64,000 bases of DNA, from assembly GCA_035649415.1 (NCBI GenBank), contig DASRJP010000353.1, positions 6,147 to 70,146 on the forward strand, given 5' to 3'. Source of the DNA: DATKDU01 sp035649415. Its GTDB lineage: Bacteria; Planctomycetota; Planctomycetia; Pirellulales; Pirellulaceae. The translations under genes were made by a program, and so were the position numbers. Below, piece after piece: positions 1-8,929 of the stretch; position 1 is the stretch's first letter, and every line of letters begins with the position of its first letter. Under the pieces are notes generated by a model. The model had not been told where the DNA came from. It made no database searches and worked only from the letters and a program-made list of their open reading frames with translations.

Positions 1-2
1 CG

Positions 3-641
3 CTGGTGCTGGAGGCGATCGTCGAAAACTACGGCGAGTACCGCGACTACAACAGTACGACGACGCAATCGGACCGCGGAGAGCTGCTCTACATGCTGCT
101 CGATTTCCTGCGGCTGCGGACCAAGTACGACCGGGTCTGCTGGAACCTCAAGCCGGTCGTCCTGGCGCACGAGATCCTCGTGCGGCGGGGGCAGGAGTCG
201 GCCTCGCGCATCTGGCGAAAGGCGCTTACCGACCGGATTCACGACGAGGCCGAGCAGTACCTGGCGAGGCTCGGCGAGCTGCAAAAGAAATACGCCATGC
301 GAATGCCGACGGTGGCGGACCGCCTGGCGGAGCGGTTCGTGCGTCCGCTCACGATCGACCGCATTCGGGCGCTGGTCAAACCGGCCGTCGATCAGATTCG
401 TGCGGCAGGGGCTTGCCCGAAATTCGAACTGCTGGAAGAGGAGACGGAACTGCTGACGCGCGAGCCGACCGGCGTCGGCCTCGATGTGCCAGCATGGCTG
501 GTGGCGCTGGAGGAGGAGGTCGAACAGGTGCTCCTCCCCTCCTATCAGCAACCGGAGGAAACGGCAGAATTCGTCCCCCAGGTTCTGCTCAGCCTGCGGC
601 AGGTGAAGCGGCAGCTCAAGGAAATCGCGAAGGAGAAATGA
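3..641 (+). CDS. C-terminal part of an unrecognised protein (5' truncated)
   Basis: The reading frame is open to the left edge of the window, so only the last 212 or so codons are visible. The visible part is soluble, rich in charged residues and probably mostly alpha-helical, with no signal peptide or membrane segment. It ends in a Lys/Glu-rich helix just before the TGA at 639-641. I do not recognise a family. A GTG at position 6 could act as a start, but the frame continues upstream of it, so truncation is more likely. The gene is convergent with the DEAD-box helicase, and only 18 bp separate the two stop codons. Confidence 0.6.
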   Translation: MVLEAIVENYGEYRDYNSTTTQSDRGELLYMLLDFLRLRTKYDRVCWNLKPVVLAHEILVRRGQESASRIWRKALTDRIHDEAEQYLARLGELQKKYAMRMPTVADRLAERFVRPLTIDRIRALVKPAVDQIRAAGACPKFELLEEETELLTREPTGVGLDVPAWLVALEEEVEQVLLPSYQQPEETAEFVPQVLLSLRQVKRQLKEIAKEK

Positions 642-654
642 CCAAATTCGGTCA
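639..654. repeat. Short imperfect palindrome between convergent genes
   Basis: A 16-bp near-palindrome (TGACC....GGTCA, one central mismatch) overlaps the stop codon of the left-hand gene and lies just downstream of the helicase stop. It has only a five-base outer stem and no T tract, so it is a weak candidate for a bidirectional terminator. Confidence 0.3.
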
Positions 655-659
655 TTCTG

Positions 660-1964
660 TCATAGCGCCCGCCGATACTTCTTCGGCGGCCGCTTCATAA
701 AGGCCGTCGGAGGCGGCGGCGGTGCTGCGATGGGCAGGCCTTCGCCGTCAACCTCTGGCGCGGCGCCCACCGTTTTCGAGCGCGAGTACCCCACCGGCGT
801 GCCGAGCTTCCAGGCGCTGGCTTCGAAGTCCTTAATCTCGTCGCGCTTCAGCAGCCGCCTGATCCGCTCTTCGATCCGCGTCAGCTCCGGCCCCTCGTGG
901 GGACAGACGAACGTGTACGCCACCCCTTCCCGTCCCATCCGGCCCGTGCGCCCCACGCGATGAACATAGTCGTCGCAGAAGGCCGGCACGTCATAATTGA
1001 TGATGTGCGAGATGTTCGAGACGTCGATGCCGCGGCCCACCACGTCCGTAGCCACGAGGAAGCGGATTTTGGCGGCGCGAAAGGCGGCCATCACCCGGTC
1101 GCGGGCAGACTGCTGCATATCGCCATGGATCGCCCCGGCAAACTTCGTCCGCTTAGTGAGCCGCTGAAAGACCCGCTCCGTGCCGCGTTTGGTGCGGCAG
1201 AAGATGATCGCCTGCCGCGGCTTCTCGCGGGACAGCAGCCGCACGAGCAGCTCGAACTTCCGTTCTTGATCGACTGTGAAGTAGTACTGGTCGATCGTCT
1301 CCACTGTCATTTCATTCGACGTAAAGTTGAGCGTCTCGGGATCGCGCATGTACTTCTGTGCGATGCGCGCAATCGGCGGCGGCACCGTCGCGGACAATAG
1401 CAGCGTCTGCCGCTCGCGCGGGCAGCGGCGAAGGATTTTTTCGATGTCGGGCCGAAAGCCGATGTCGAGCATCCGGTCGGCCTCGTCGAGCACGGCAATC
1501 TTGAGGGACGAGAGGTTGATCGTGCCGCGGGCCAGGTGATCGAGCACACGGCCCGGAGTGCCGACAACGACCTGCGCGCCCTTCTGTAGTTTCTCGATTT
1601 GGCCGCGGATCGGCTTGCCGCCGTAGACGGCGACGCAGTGGACGCGGCGGCCGCTGGCCAGCTTGACGAATTCGTCGTGCACCTGGACAGCCAGCTCGCG
1701 CGTCGGCACCATGACCAGCGCCTGGACGTAGTGGATATTCTCCTTGAGAACGAGCTTCTCCAGGATCGGGATGGCGAACGACGCCGTTTTGCCGGTTCCG
1801 GTGCGCGCCTGGCCGACGACGTCCACTCCCGCCAGCGCCCGTGGGATCAGGCCCGCCTGAACAGGGGTGGGGTACTCATAGGCCGCCTTGGCGAGCGCCT
1901 CATGCATGACCGGCGACAAACCGAGGTCCTCAAAGCGGGCTTTCTTTTCTTCCGGTTGGTCCAT
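660..1964 (-). CDS. DEAD-box ATP-dependent RNA helicase
   Basis: A cytoplasmic RNA helicase of the RhlE/DeaD type, using ATP to unwind short RNA duplexes in ribosome assembly or RNA turnover. From the ATG at 1964 (434 aa) the motifs are: Q motif around residues 13-36, Walker A ARTGTGKT (53-60), PTRELA (87-92), TPGR (136-139), DEAD (160-163), SAT (191-193), ATDVVGRGIDV (305-315) and HRVGRTGR (335-342). Both RecA-like domains are complete. The frame continues 33 codons upstream, but those residues are not family-like, so I chose the internal ATG. The C-terminal tail after about residue 370 is basic and proline-rich, as expected for an RNA-binding extension. No strong Shine-Dalgarno is visible. 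Confidence 0.93.
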   Translation of the reverse strand: MDQPEEKKARFEDLGLSPVMHEALAKAAYEYPTPVQAGLIPRALAGVDVVGQARTGTGKTASFAIPILEKLVLKENIHYVQALVMVPTRELAVQVHDEFVKLASGRRVHCVAVYGGKPIRGQIEKLQKGAQVVVGTPGRVLDHLARGTINLSSLKIAVLDEADRMLDIGFRPDIEKILRRCPRERQTLLLSATVPPPIARIAQKYMRDPETLNFTSNEMTVETIDQYYFTVDQERKFELLVRLLSREKPRQAIIFCRTKRGTERVFQRLTKRTKFAGAIHGDMQQSARDRVMAAFRAAKIRFLVATDVVGRGIDVSNISHIINYDVPAFCDDYVHRVGRTGRMGREGVAYTFVCPHEGPELTRIEERIRRLLKRDEIKDFEASAWKLGTPVGYSRSKTVGAAPEVDGEGLPIAAPPPPPTAFMKRPPKKYRRAL

Positions 1965-2162
1965 CCGGTCCGTTCTACAGCCGCCGGCAGCCCGGCGGCA
2001 AAGAGGATTTATGAGGTAGTGGTCAATCGTCCTAAGCCTAGATTCTGAACCGAATTTCGTCAACGAGCAAAGTCAGTCGGCGTGTTGAAAGACTCGCACT
2101 CGCCTGCCATCATGGCACCGTAGGACTCCCGCCCGAAGTGCCCCGCACCGAAGCAACTCGCC

Positions 2163-5138
2163 ATGCACCGATCGATTGTTTTTACCATTCTCATTCCTTT
2201 TGCCCTGGCAATAGTCTCGCTAGGACAATCCCCGCAGGATCAGCCCGCCGATTCGGCGGAGAAGGACTATTCGGCCGAATTGCCGCGGATCGCTCCCACG
2301 CCGGCGGCCGAGGCGGCCAAGACGTTTACCGTGGCCAAGGGCTTTCGGATGGACCTGGTTGCCGCCGAGCCACTCGTGGCGGATCCGATTGCCATCTGCT
2401 TCGACGAGCACCTGCGGATGTTCGTCTGCGAGATGCGCGGATATTCTGAGCAGCGGGAGGAGAATCTCAGTCAGATCCGCCTTTTGGAAGATTCCGACGG
2501 CGACGGCACGTATGACAAATGGACCGTGTTTGCGGACGGTCTGAAATGGCCCACGGCGCTATTCTGGTACGGCGGCCAACTGCTCGTGGCCGATGCGCCC
2601 GATCTTTTTTCGCTCAAGGACACCGACGGCGACGGGAAAGCCGACGAACGGAAAACCCTGTTTACCGGTTTTGGCACCAGCAACGTGCAGGGGTTGCTCA
2701 ACTCCTTCCAGTGGGGGCTCGACAACCGGATCTATGGCGCGACCAGTTCCAGCGGAGCGGAGATCACCAAACCCGACGATCCAAGTTTCAAGCTCGCGCT
2801 CCGCGGCCGCGACTTTGCGCTCGACCCGCGCAGCATGTCGATGATCGCCACCAGCGGCGGCGCGCAGCACGGCATGAGCCTGAGCGACTGGGGGGACCGG
2901 TTCGTGTGCTCGAACAGCGACCACATTCAGCAGGTGCTGTTTGAGGATGCCTACGTCGGCCGCAATCCGTATCTGGCGGCGCCATCGCCGCGCCAGAGCA
3001 TCGCGGCCGACGGCCCGCAGGCCGACGTCTTCCGCACCAGCCCCATCGAGCCGTGGCGGATCGTCCGCACCCGGCTGCGGGTCAAGGGACTCGTGCCCGG
3101 CCCCGTTGAAGGAGGGGGCCGCCCGGCCGGGTATTTCACCAGCGCCACCGGCGTGACGATTTATCGCGGCAACGCCTGGCCAAACGAGTGGCGCGGCGTG
3201 GCAGTCGTTGGCGACGTCGGCAGCAACATCATCCATCGCAAACAGCTCAAAGACCTGGGACTCGAATTCTCCGCCACTCGGATCGACGAGAAATCGGAGT
3301 TCGTCAGCTCTCGTGACATCTGGTTCCGCCCAGTGCAATTCGCCAATGCGCCGGACGGCACGCTTTACGTCTGCGACATGTATCGCGAGACGATCGAGCA
3401 CCCGGCGAGCCTGCCGCCGGTCATCAAGAAGCATCTCGATCTGACGAGCGGGCGCGACCAGGGGCGCATCTGGCGGATTGCACCCGAGGGTTTCACTTAT
3501 CCGCGGCTCAAAAAGCCAGCGGAGATGACGACGGCCCAGCTCGTGGCACTGCTGGAGCACGACAACGGCTGGCATCGGGACACGGCCGCCCGACTGCTCT
3601 ACGAACGGCAGGATGCCAAGGCAGTGCCGCTGCTCGCGAAACTGGCCAGCGGTTCGAAATCGCCGCTGGCGCGAATGCACGCCCTGTATGCACTCGACGG
3701 TCTGGCAGCCTTGGACGGCGACACTATATTGCCGCGCCTGACGGACGATCATCCGCGCGTGCGGCAGCATGCTGTGAAGCTGGCGGAAAGGCTGGCCGAT
3801 GCGCCTGCCATACGGCAGCGGCTGCTCGCCATGCCGACCGATGCCGACTACCGCGTGCGCTATCAGCTTGCGTTTACCCTCGGTCAGGTGGACGACCCGC
3901 GGCAGCCGGAGACACTGGCCACATTGGCGAAACAAGGAGGGCCACTGATGGCGCTGGCGGTGCAAAGCTCGCTGAAGCAGGGAGCAGGACAGGTATTATC
4001 GCTGCTTGCAAGTGACGCGAAATACCGCGGCACCGCGGACGGAAAATCGTTTCTGCGCAGCATGGCGGCGCAGATCGGCCAGCAGCAGTCGGCGGACGAC
4101 GTGGCGGCACTCCTCAAGACGCTGACCGTGCTGGCTGGAGAAAAGGACGGTGTGCTGCAAGTGATTTTGCAGGGGCTGGCGCTCAAGCCGGGGAGCAAGC
4201 TGGCCGAGCAGGTCGCGGCTGCCACCGGAGGGAAGTCGGAGGAATTAATGAAGCAGGTCGTCAGCGAGGCGCTTCGCGCCGCCGCCGACGGCGAGCAAAA
4301 GCTTCCCGCGCGGCTGGCCGCCGCGCAGCAACTGCGGCTGGGGAAGCTGGCGGAGGTGGAAGAGACCTTACTGGCACTCCTGGAACCTGCGCAGCCGGCC
4401 GACCTTCAGGCTGCGGCACTGGCCACGCTGGCTTCCTTCGACGCGCCCGAAGTCGCCGCCGCGATCCTGACGCGATTTGCCGTCTTCAGCCCGCGGCTCA
4501 AGGGGCAGGCGACCGACGCGCTCCTGTCGCGGCCAGCCTGGGCGATCAAGCTCATGGAGGCAATCCAGAGCGGCGATGTTTCGGCCGGAGACGTTGATCC
4601 CGCCAGACTTAAGCTCTTGTCCGAGCATCGCGACGAAACGATCCGCACCAAGGCCGCCGCGCTGCTCAAGACCTTCCAGGTCAGCAAGCGCGGGGACGTT
4701 GTCGAAGCCTACAGGTCGATCCTCGACGCCCAGGGGAATGCTGCCCGCGGCAAAGAGCATTTTGCCAAGACCTGTGCCGCCTGCCACCGCGTGCAGGGGG
4801 TGGGCTACGAAACGGGGCCGAACATCGCGGCAATGAAGAACCGCGGGCCCGAGGCGATCCTGCTCAACGTGCTCGACCCCAACCGCGAGGTGAACCCGCA
4901 GTACCTAAGCTACGCGGCACTCCTGGAGGACGGCCGCACGATCACGGGCATGATCGCCTCTGAGACGGCGACGAGTATCACCTTCAAGCGGGCCGACAAT
5001 GCGACCGACACCGTTCTGCGGATCGACATCCAGCAGCTCAAGAGCACCGGCCAGTCGCTGATGCCTGAGGGGCTGGAGAAGCAGATCGACAAGCAGGCCA
5101 TGGCGGATTTGCTCGCGTATTTCAAAAGCGTGGAGTAG
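2163..5138 (+). CDS. Planctomycete membrane-bound dehydrogenase with HEAT repeats and C-terminal heme-binding domain
   Basis: A large exported redox protein (991 aa). Residues 1-25 form a signal peptide. Residues about 50-440 match the Pirellula/Verrucomicrobium 'putative membrane-bound dehydrogenase' beta-propeller family, with calcium-binding-like DSDGDGTYD and DTDGDGKAD loops. Residues about 455-840 are HEAT-like helical repeats, and residues about 855-991 form the Pirellula/Verrucomicrobium-type heme-binding domain with CAACH at 871-875. The family is thought to oxidise sugars or related substrates outside the cytoplasm and pass electrons to the heme; the substrate cannot be read from the sequence. 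The next gene starts only 6 bp downstream, which suggests co-transcription with the amidohydrolase and glycosyltransferase. Confidence 0.9.
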   Translation: MHRSIVFTILIPFALAIVSLGQSPQDQPADSAEKDYSAELPRIAPTPAAEAAKTFTVAKGFRMDLVAAEPLVADPIAICFDEHLRMFVCEMRGYSEQREENLSQIRLLEDSDGDGTYDKWTVFADGLKWPTALFWYGGQLLVADAPDLFSLKDTDGDGKADERKTLFTGFGTSNVQGLLNSFQWGLDNRIYGATSSSGAEITKPDDPSFKLALRGRDFALDPRSMSMIATSGGAQHGMSLSDWGDRFVCSNSDHIQQVLFEDAYVGRNPYLAAPSPRQSIAADGPQADVFRTSPIEPWRIVRTRLRVKGLVPGPVEGGGRPAGYFTSATGVTIYRGNAWPNEWRGVAVVGDVGSNIIHRKQLKDLGLEFSATRIDEKSEFVSSRDIWFRPVQFANAPDGTLYVCDMYRETIEHPASLPPVIKKHLDLTSGRDQGRIWRIAPEGFTYPRLKKPAEMTTAQLVALLEHDNGWHRDTAARLLYERQDAKAVPLLAKLASGSKSPLARMHALYALDGLAALDGDTILPRLTDDHPRVRQHAVKLAERLADAPAIRQRLLAMPTDADYRVRYQLAFTLGQVDDPRQPETLATLAKQGGPLMALAVQSSLKQGAGQVLSLLASDAKYRGTADGKSFLRSMAAQIGQQQSADDVAALLKTLTVLAGEKDGVLQVILQGLALKPGSKLAEQVAAATGGKSEELMKQVVSEALRAAADGEQKLPARLAAAQQLRLGKLAEVEETLLALLEPAQPADLQAAALATLASFDAPEVAAAILTRFAVFSPRLKGQATDALLSRPAWAIKLMEAIQSGDVSAGDVDPARLKLLSEHRDETIRTKAAALLKTFQVSKRGDVVEAYRSILDAQGNAARGKEHFAKTCAACHRVQGVGYETGPNIAAMKNRGPEAILLNVLDPNREVNPQYLSYAALLEDGRTITGMIASETATSITFKRADNATDTVLRIDIQQLKSTGQSLMPEGLEKQIDKQAMADLLAYFKSVE

Positions 5139-5143
5139 GGCCG

Positions 5144-6130
5144 ATGCAGAGTGCAGAGTGCAGATTGCAGAGTGCGGCGGCGATAACACGACGATCGTTC
5201 TGTCGCGCAGTTGCGGCTGCGGTTGCTGCGGCAGGAGCAGCCGCCGTCACGCGCCGCGCCGCCGCCCAGGAAAAATTCCCCAACGGCAAATACGTGGACA
5301 TGCACACCCACCTGGGGCAGACGTGGAACACCACGCAGCCCCTCTCGGCCGAGGAGCTGTTGCGGTGGATGGATGCGCATAGCGTGTCTCAGGCAGTCGT
5401 GCTGCCACTGACAAGTCCGGAGTCGTCGAGCTTTTTACTGACCAGCGACTTCGTCCTGGCCGAGACGAAGCCTTTTCGTGACCGGCTGATCCCGTTTTGC
5501 TCCATTGATCCGCGCACGAGTTACACCGGCGGCGTGAAAGGGCTGGTCGCGATCCTCAAGCGGTGGATCGATCTAGGGGCCAAGGGCTTTGGCGAGCACA
5601 AGCCGGGGGTCAACATCGATGACCCGCGGAACATGACGATCTACGCCGCGTGCAACGAGCTCAAGCTCCCGCTGCTGTTTCACATCGACAGCCAGCGGAA
5701 CATGGACAAGCCGGGATTGCCGGGACTGGAGAAGGCGATCAAGGAGAACCCCGACGTCAACTTCATCGGCCACGGTCCCGGGTGGTGGGCCTCGATCAGC
5801 GGGGGCATATCGGAGCGCGATCTTGGCGGCTATCCCAAGGGGAAGGTCGCTCCCGGCGGCGCCATCGACGCCCTGATGGAAAAGTATCCCAATATCTACG
5901 CCGACCTGTCGGCCGGAAGCGGCGCCGGCGCCATTAGCCGCGACCTCGATTTCGGCCGCGAGTTCCTAATTCGCCGCCAGGATCGCGTCTGCTTCGGCAC
6001 CGATTTTCTTTCTCCTGGCCAGGGAGTGCCGCAATTCGATCTGTTCGAGCAGCAGCTCGAGTTGCCGGAAGAAGTGCAGCGGAAGGTGTTCCGGGACAAC
6101 GGGCGGAAGCTGCTGGGACTAGGTGCATGA
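5144..6130 (+). CDS. Tat-exported amidohydrolase (metal-dependent TIM-barrel hydrolase)
   Basis: An amidohydrolase_2-type TIM-barrel protein (328 aa). The N-terminus carries a twin-arginine signal (TRRSF followed by an Ala-rich hydrophobic stretch, residues about 15-42). The mature part begins near KYVDMHTHLG, whose HTH supplies two metal ligands. Further family features are LLFHID near residue 180 and a late CFGTDFL segment near 285 that supplies the conserved Asp. The first 12 codons lie in a 7-bp tandem repeat (GCAGAGT units), so the start is somewhat uncertain, but ATG 5144 is the only ATG before the Tat motif. Its last codons overlap the glycosyltransferase start (ATGA at 6127-6130), implying translational coupling. 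Confidence 0.85.
   Translation: MQSAECRLQSAAAITRRSFCRAVAAAVAAAGAAAVTRRAAAQEKFPNGKYVDMHTHLGQTWNTTQPLSAEELLRWMDAHSVSQAVVLPLTSPESSSFLLTSDFVLAETKPFRDRLIPFCSIDPRTSYTGGVKGLVAILKRWIDLGAKGFGEHKPGVNIDDPRNMTIYAACNELKLPLLFHIDSQRNMDKPGLPGLEKAIKENPDVNFIGHGPGWWASISGGISERDLGGYPKGKVAPGGAIDALMEKYPNIYADLSAGSGAGAISRDLDFGREFLIRRQDRVCFGTDFLSPGQGVPQFDLFEQQLELPEEVQRKVFRDNGRKLLGLGA
5146..5180 (+). repeat. Degenerate 7-bp tandem repeat (unit GCAGAGT)
   Basis: Four to five heptamers in register (GCAGAGT, GCAGAGT, GCAGATT, GCAGAGT, GCGGCGG). The array lies at the gene junction and encodes the first residues of the amidohydrolase. It resembles four other period-7 arrays in this window in period but not in sequence. Confidence 0.7.
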
Positions 6131-7299
6131 GCGCGCTCTGGCACTGGTACGACGCGATCCTCTTTTACACCGCCCTGTTCAACCTGGGGATGGTCTTCGT
6201 CTGCATGGTGCTGCTCATGCGGGCCGGGCGAATGATCAAGTTCCTCCGCGACCTTCCGGTCCCCAGCGGGCCGCTGCCCAAGGTATCGATCATCGTCCCG
6301 GCGCGGAACGAAGAGCGGAACATTGCCGAGGCGTTGACTTCGCTTCTGTCCCTGGACTACCCCGACTACGAGCTGCTAGTGGTGAACGATCGCTCGACAG
6401 ACGGGACGGGCGCCATTCTCGATCGGCTGGCGGCCGGTCAGCCGCGACTCAAGGTCGTGCACATCTCACACTTGCCCGGCGGCTGGCTCGGGAAGAACCA
6501 TGCCATGCACTTTGCGGCCGGGCAAGCCAGCGGCGAGCTGCTCCTGTTCACTGATGCCGACATCGTCTATCAGCCGACCGCCCTGGCTCGGGCCGTGGGT
6601 TACTTCCGAGATCAGCAGCTCGATCACCTGGCGATCGGTCCCGACACGCGCATGCCCACCTGGCTGCTCAAGTCGTTCGTCGTGATGTTCTGCATGATGT
6701 TTTACCTCTACACGCGCCCGTGGGCGATCCGCAATCCCAAGAGTTCAGCCCACATCGGCATCGGCGCGTTCAACCTCGTCCGGGCCGACGTCTACCGGGC
6801 CACCGGCGGCTTTGCGGCCCTGGCCATGCGCCCCGACGACGACCTCAAGCTTGGAAAGCTGATCAAGAAAAACGGGTTTCGCCAGGACCTCTTATTTGGC
6901 AGCGATATGATCTGCGTCGAGTGGTATGCCTCGGTCCGCGAGATGATGGTCGGCCTGGAGAAGAATACTCTCGCTGCCGTCGACTACAGCCTGCCATTCG
7001 TGGTCCTGTACACGTCCTCGATGCTTGCGTTCAACGTCTGGCCTTATTTGGCCGTTTTTCTGACCTGGGGCGCAACCCGCTGGCTGTACATTGCCGTCGC
7101 CTTGAGCCTGTGGGGCCTGGCCCTTGGCTCGGCCCGCAACATTGGCTTCCGCTGGCACACGGCGCTCGGCTTCCCGCTGGTCGTGGCGATTTTGGTGTTT
7201 GCCACCTGGCGGTCCGTGCTGCTGACCTACTGGCGCGGCGGCATTCGCTGGCGCGACACGCATTATCCGCTGCGCGAGCTGCAAGCGAATCGAGTCTAA
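6127..7299 (+). CDS. Membrane-anchored family 2 glycosyltransferase
   Basis: A GT2-type transferase (390 aa) that uses a nucleotide sugar to glycosylate a lipid or polymer at the inner membrane face. A transmembrane helix spans residues 8-31. The GT-A domain follows, with SIIVPARNEE (54-63), NDRSTDGT (87-94), a GGWLGKNHA segment (118-126) and the metal-binding TDAD (142-145). Several hydrophobic segments follow (about 175-195 and 285-370). The GWLGKNHA region and C-terminal membrane segments resemble hopanoid- or carotenoid-associated GT2 enzymes, but the acceptor cannot be assigned. Start and upstream stop overlap as ATGA. Confidence 0.87.
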   Translation: MSALWHWYDAILFYTALFNLGMVFVCMVLLMRAGRMIKFLRDLPVPSGPLPKVSIIVPARNEERNIAEALTSLLSLDYPDYELLVVNDRSTDGTGAILDRLAAGQPRLKVVHISHLPGGWLGKNHAMHFAAGQASGELLLFTDADIVYQPTALARAVGYFRDQQLDHLAIGPDTRMPTWLLKSFVVMFCMMFYLYTRPWAIRNPKSSAHIGIGAFNLVRADVYRATGGFAALAMRPDDDLKLGKLIKKNGFRQDLLFGSDMICVEWYASVREMMVGLEKNTLAAVDYSLPFVVLYTSSMLAFNVWPYLAVFLTWGATRWLYIAVALSLWGLALGSARNIGFRWHTALGFPLVVAILVFATWRSVLLTYWRGGIRWRDTHYPLRELQANRV

Positions 7300-7367
7300 C
7301 CCTCGGTCGGATCGGGCCGTTCCGTCCCAGAATTCATATTGGCGCCGGGTCATTCAACCTGTTGCCC

Positions 7368-7396
7368 TTGCCAACTCGGAACGGCGCGGCCATAAA
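7368..7396 (+). promoter_or_regulatory. Possible sigma-70-type promoter before the small membrane protein
   Basis: TTGCCA (7368-7373), a 17-bp spacer, then CATAAA (7391-7396), 40 bp upstream of the small ORF. The spacing is good but the -10 match is only moderate. Confidence 0.3.
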
Positions 7397-7435
7397 TAGA
7401 CACACGTTCGATTCCTCGCCCTTTTTCATTCATCC

Positions 7436-7621
7436 ATGGATACTGCCATCGCTGAAACTCACGAGCACGACACTGCTTCGCATTTCCCTCCCGACGAGGA
7501 GCGGGACCTGCGCCACGAAGATAGCATGGCGTGGCACGACATCGTGAAAATCCTGCTGGGCATCATCTCGATCGGCGTGATCCTGGCCATCACGTGCGTC
7601 TATCTGACGCTCAACCTGTAG
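7436..7621 (+). CDS. Small single-TM protein, possibly cytochrome oxidase subunit IV-like
   Basis: A 61-residue protein with a hydrophilic, His/Glu-rich N-terminal half and one membrane helix at about residues 36-58. The layout (short acidic head ending in a HED..AW.D motif, then one helix) is reminiscent of small bacterial aa3-type cytochrome oxidase subunit IV proteins, but no oxidase genes are nearby and the resemblance is weak. It fills the gap between the GT2 gene and a convergent gene and has codon use like its neighbours, so I consider it a probable real gene. Confidence 0.5.
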   Translation: MDTAIAETHEHDTASHFPPDEERDLRHEDSMAWHDIVKILLGIISIGVILAITCVYLTLNL

Positions 7622-7638
7622 GCCGCCGGCAGCATCTC

Positions 7639-8910
7639 TCAATCCCGCCAGAAGGTCGATTCTTTGCTCGGCTGATACCGCACGGCCAGGTGCGGCGTCT
7701 CGATCCGCTTCTGTCCCGCGGCCAGCGACTTCAGTCCCGCCTGCACAAGCCCGCTGGTCAGCAGCGTCCGCTCGACCGGATACGGCGCCTTGCCGGTGAC
7801 GAACATCTCCTCCGCGTGCGACATGAGTGCCGCCGAATAAACCACGTTGGGATTCGGCGGCAGGTGGAACAGCGTGGACAAGGGCTCGCGCTGGCCCTTC
7901 AGCCGGGCGGCAAACGTGAAGTCCTCGACCAGGCCGTTCAGCAGCAGCATCGTTGCCACCAGCCCGTCGGCATACTCGAATCGGTACGCCACTGGCTCCT
8001 TAACCCACTCCTCGATCTGTTTCTGCGTCGGATAGCGGTGGCTAAACGTCTCCGGCTGGGCCAGCGTGTGGCTCCGCGACAGACAGGCCTCAAAGAGCCG
8101 CCCGTCCCAGCCGCCGGATTTCCATGAGCCGGCCCGCATCGCGTCCCACACTGAGGCCCCTCGCAGCGCGTGCATCGCCACCACTCCGGTCTCGCCGCCG
8201 CGCCGCCGCTCCGCCATGCACTGGATCGTCTCCAGCGCGTGGAAGTCATAGATGTCCACCGCCCCCATCGCCACGCACACGATCTCCTCGACCTCGGCGC
8301 CCAGCGGCATGTCGATCGCGGGCATCCGCCAGGTCACCGGCAGCGACGAACCGGCCAAAAACGGAAACTTCATCGCGCGGGCCGTATCGACCATCTCCTT
8401 GGCCCACTCGAAATTCCACGACAGGTGCTTGTCGTTGAACACGGGCGTCGTGCGTCCGTCCTTCTGGAAGACTTCGACCACCTGCTTGAAGAACTGGTAC
8501 CGCGGATATTGCTTCTGCCCGATCTCGTTGACCGGGTAGTTGCCGTGCTCGCCGATGACCAGCACCGCGTCCACCGCCAGCTTGTCGCCGCCGCAGCGGA
8601 GGGCCTCGGAAATCGTCGGATAGATGGGGAAGTCGAACTCCTTGGCTCGCGCGCTGCTCAGGTCTCCGTCGGGGGTCTGATCGACATAGGCTGCCACCAC
8701 GTCCAGGGGTGGCCGATGCCACTTGCCCCGCCGCGGATAGCCGTGGAGAAACCGTTCGGCCATGTGCCAGGCGTGCGAGCGGTAGCGCCACTCGGTGGTG
8801 ACGACGGCCATCCGCTTGCGTGGCGGATCCTGCCCGGCTGCCAGTGAAGCGAGCGGCATTGCGGCCAGGGTGGCTCCCGCCGTGGAGAGAAAGGTGCGTC
8901 TGGTAAACAT
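7639..8910 (-). CDS. Tat-exported oxidoreductase-like protein of unknown function (paralogue 1)
   Basis: A 424-aa protein starting at ATG 8910, preceded by a good GGAGG four bases upstream. It begins with a Tat signal (TRRTFL, residues 3-8, then a hydrophobic stretch to about 25). The mature part resembles Gfo/Idh/MocA-fold planctomycete proteins: an N-terminal strand KRMAVVTTEW, a central conserved IGEHG...NE.GQ..YPR segment, VF.DKHL, and a C-terminal YPVERTLLTSG. It is clearly homologous to the 424-aa protein at 60656-61930. It follows the beta-propeller gene by 19 bp on the same strand, so both are probably one operon. The enzymatic activity is unknown. Confidence 0.8.
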   Translation of the reverse strand: MFTRRTFLSTAGATLAAMPLASLAAGQDPPRKRMAVVTTEWRYRSHAWHMAERFLHGYPRRGKWHRPPLDVVAAYVDQTPDGDLSSARAKEFDFPIYPTISEALRCGGDKLAVDAVLVIGEHGNYPVNEIGQKQYPRYQFFKQVVEVFQKDGRTTPVFNDKHLSWNFEWAKEMVDTARAMKFPFLAGSSLPVTWRMPAIDMPLGAEVEEIVCVAMGAVDIYDFHALETIQCMAERRRGGETGVVAMHALRGASVWDAMRAGSWKSGGWDGRLFEACLSRSHTLAQPETFSHRYPTQKQIEEWVKEPVAYRFEYADGLVATMLLLNGLVEDFTFAARLKGQREPLSTLFHLPPNPNVVYSAALMSHAEEMFVTGKAPYPVERTLLTSGLVQAGLKSLAAGQKRIETPHLAVRYQPSKESTFWRD

Positions 8911-8929
8911 GAAGCCTCCGCTGGGCCCG

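Noticed and set aside
639..2061. Inverted short match (about 15 bp) on either side of the helicase gene suggesting insertion-element ends
   Set aside because: The match is short and imperfect, no target duplication or transposase is present, and the helicase is a housekeeping-type gene.
2559..3965. A 468-codon minus-strand frame opposite the large dehydrogenase
   Set aside because: The opposite strand has signal peptide, domain motifs and heme site; this frame shows no family features.
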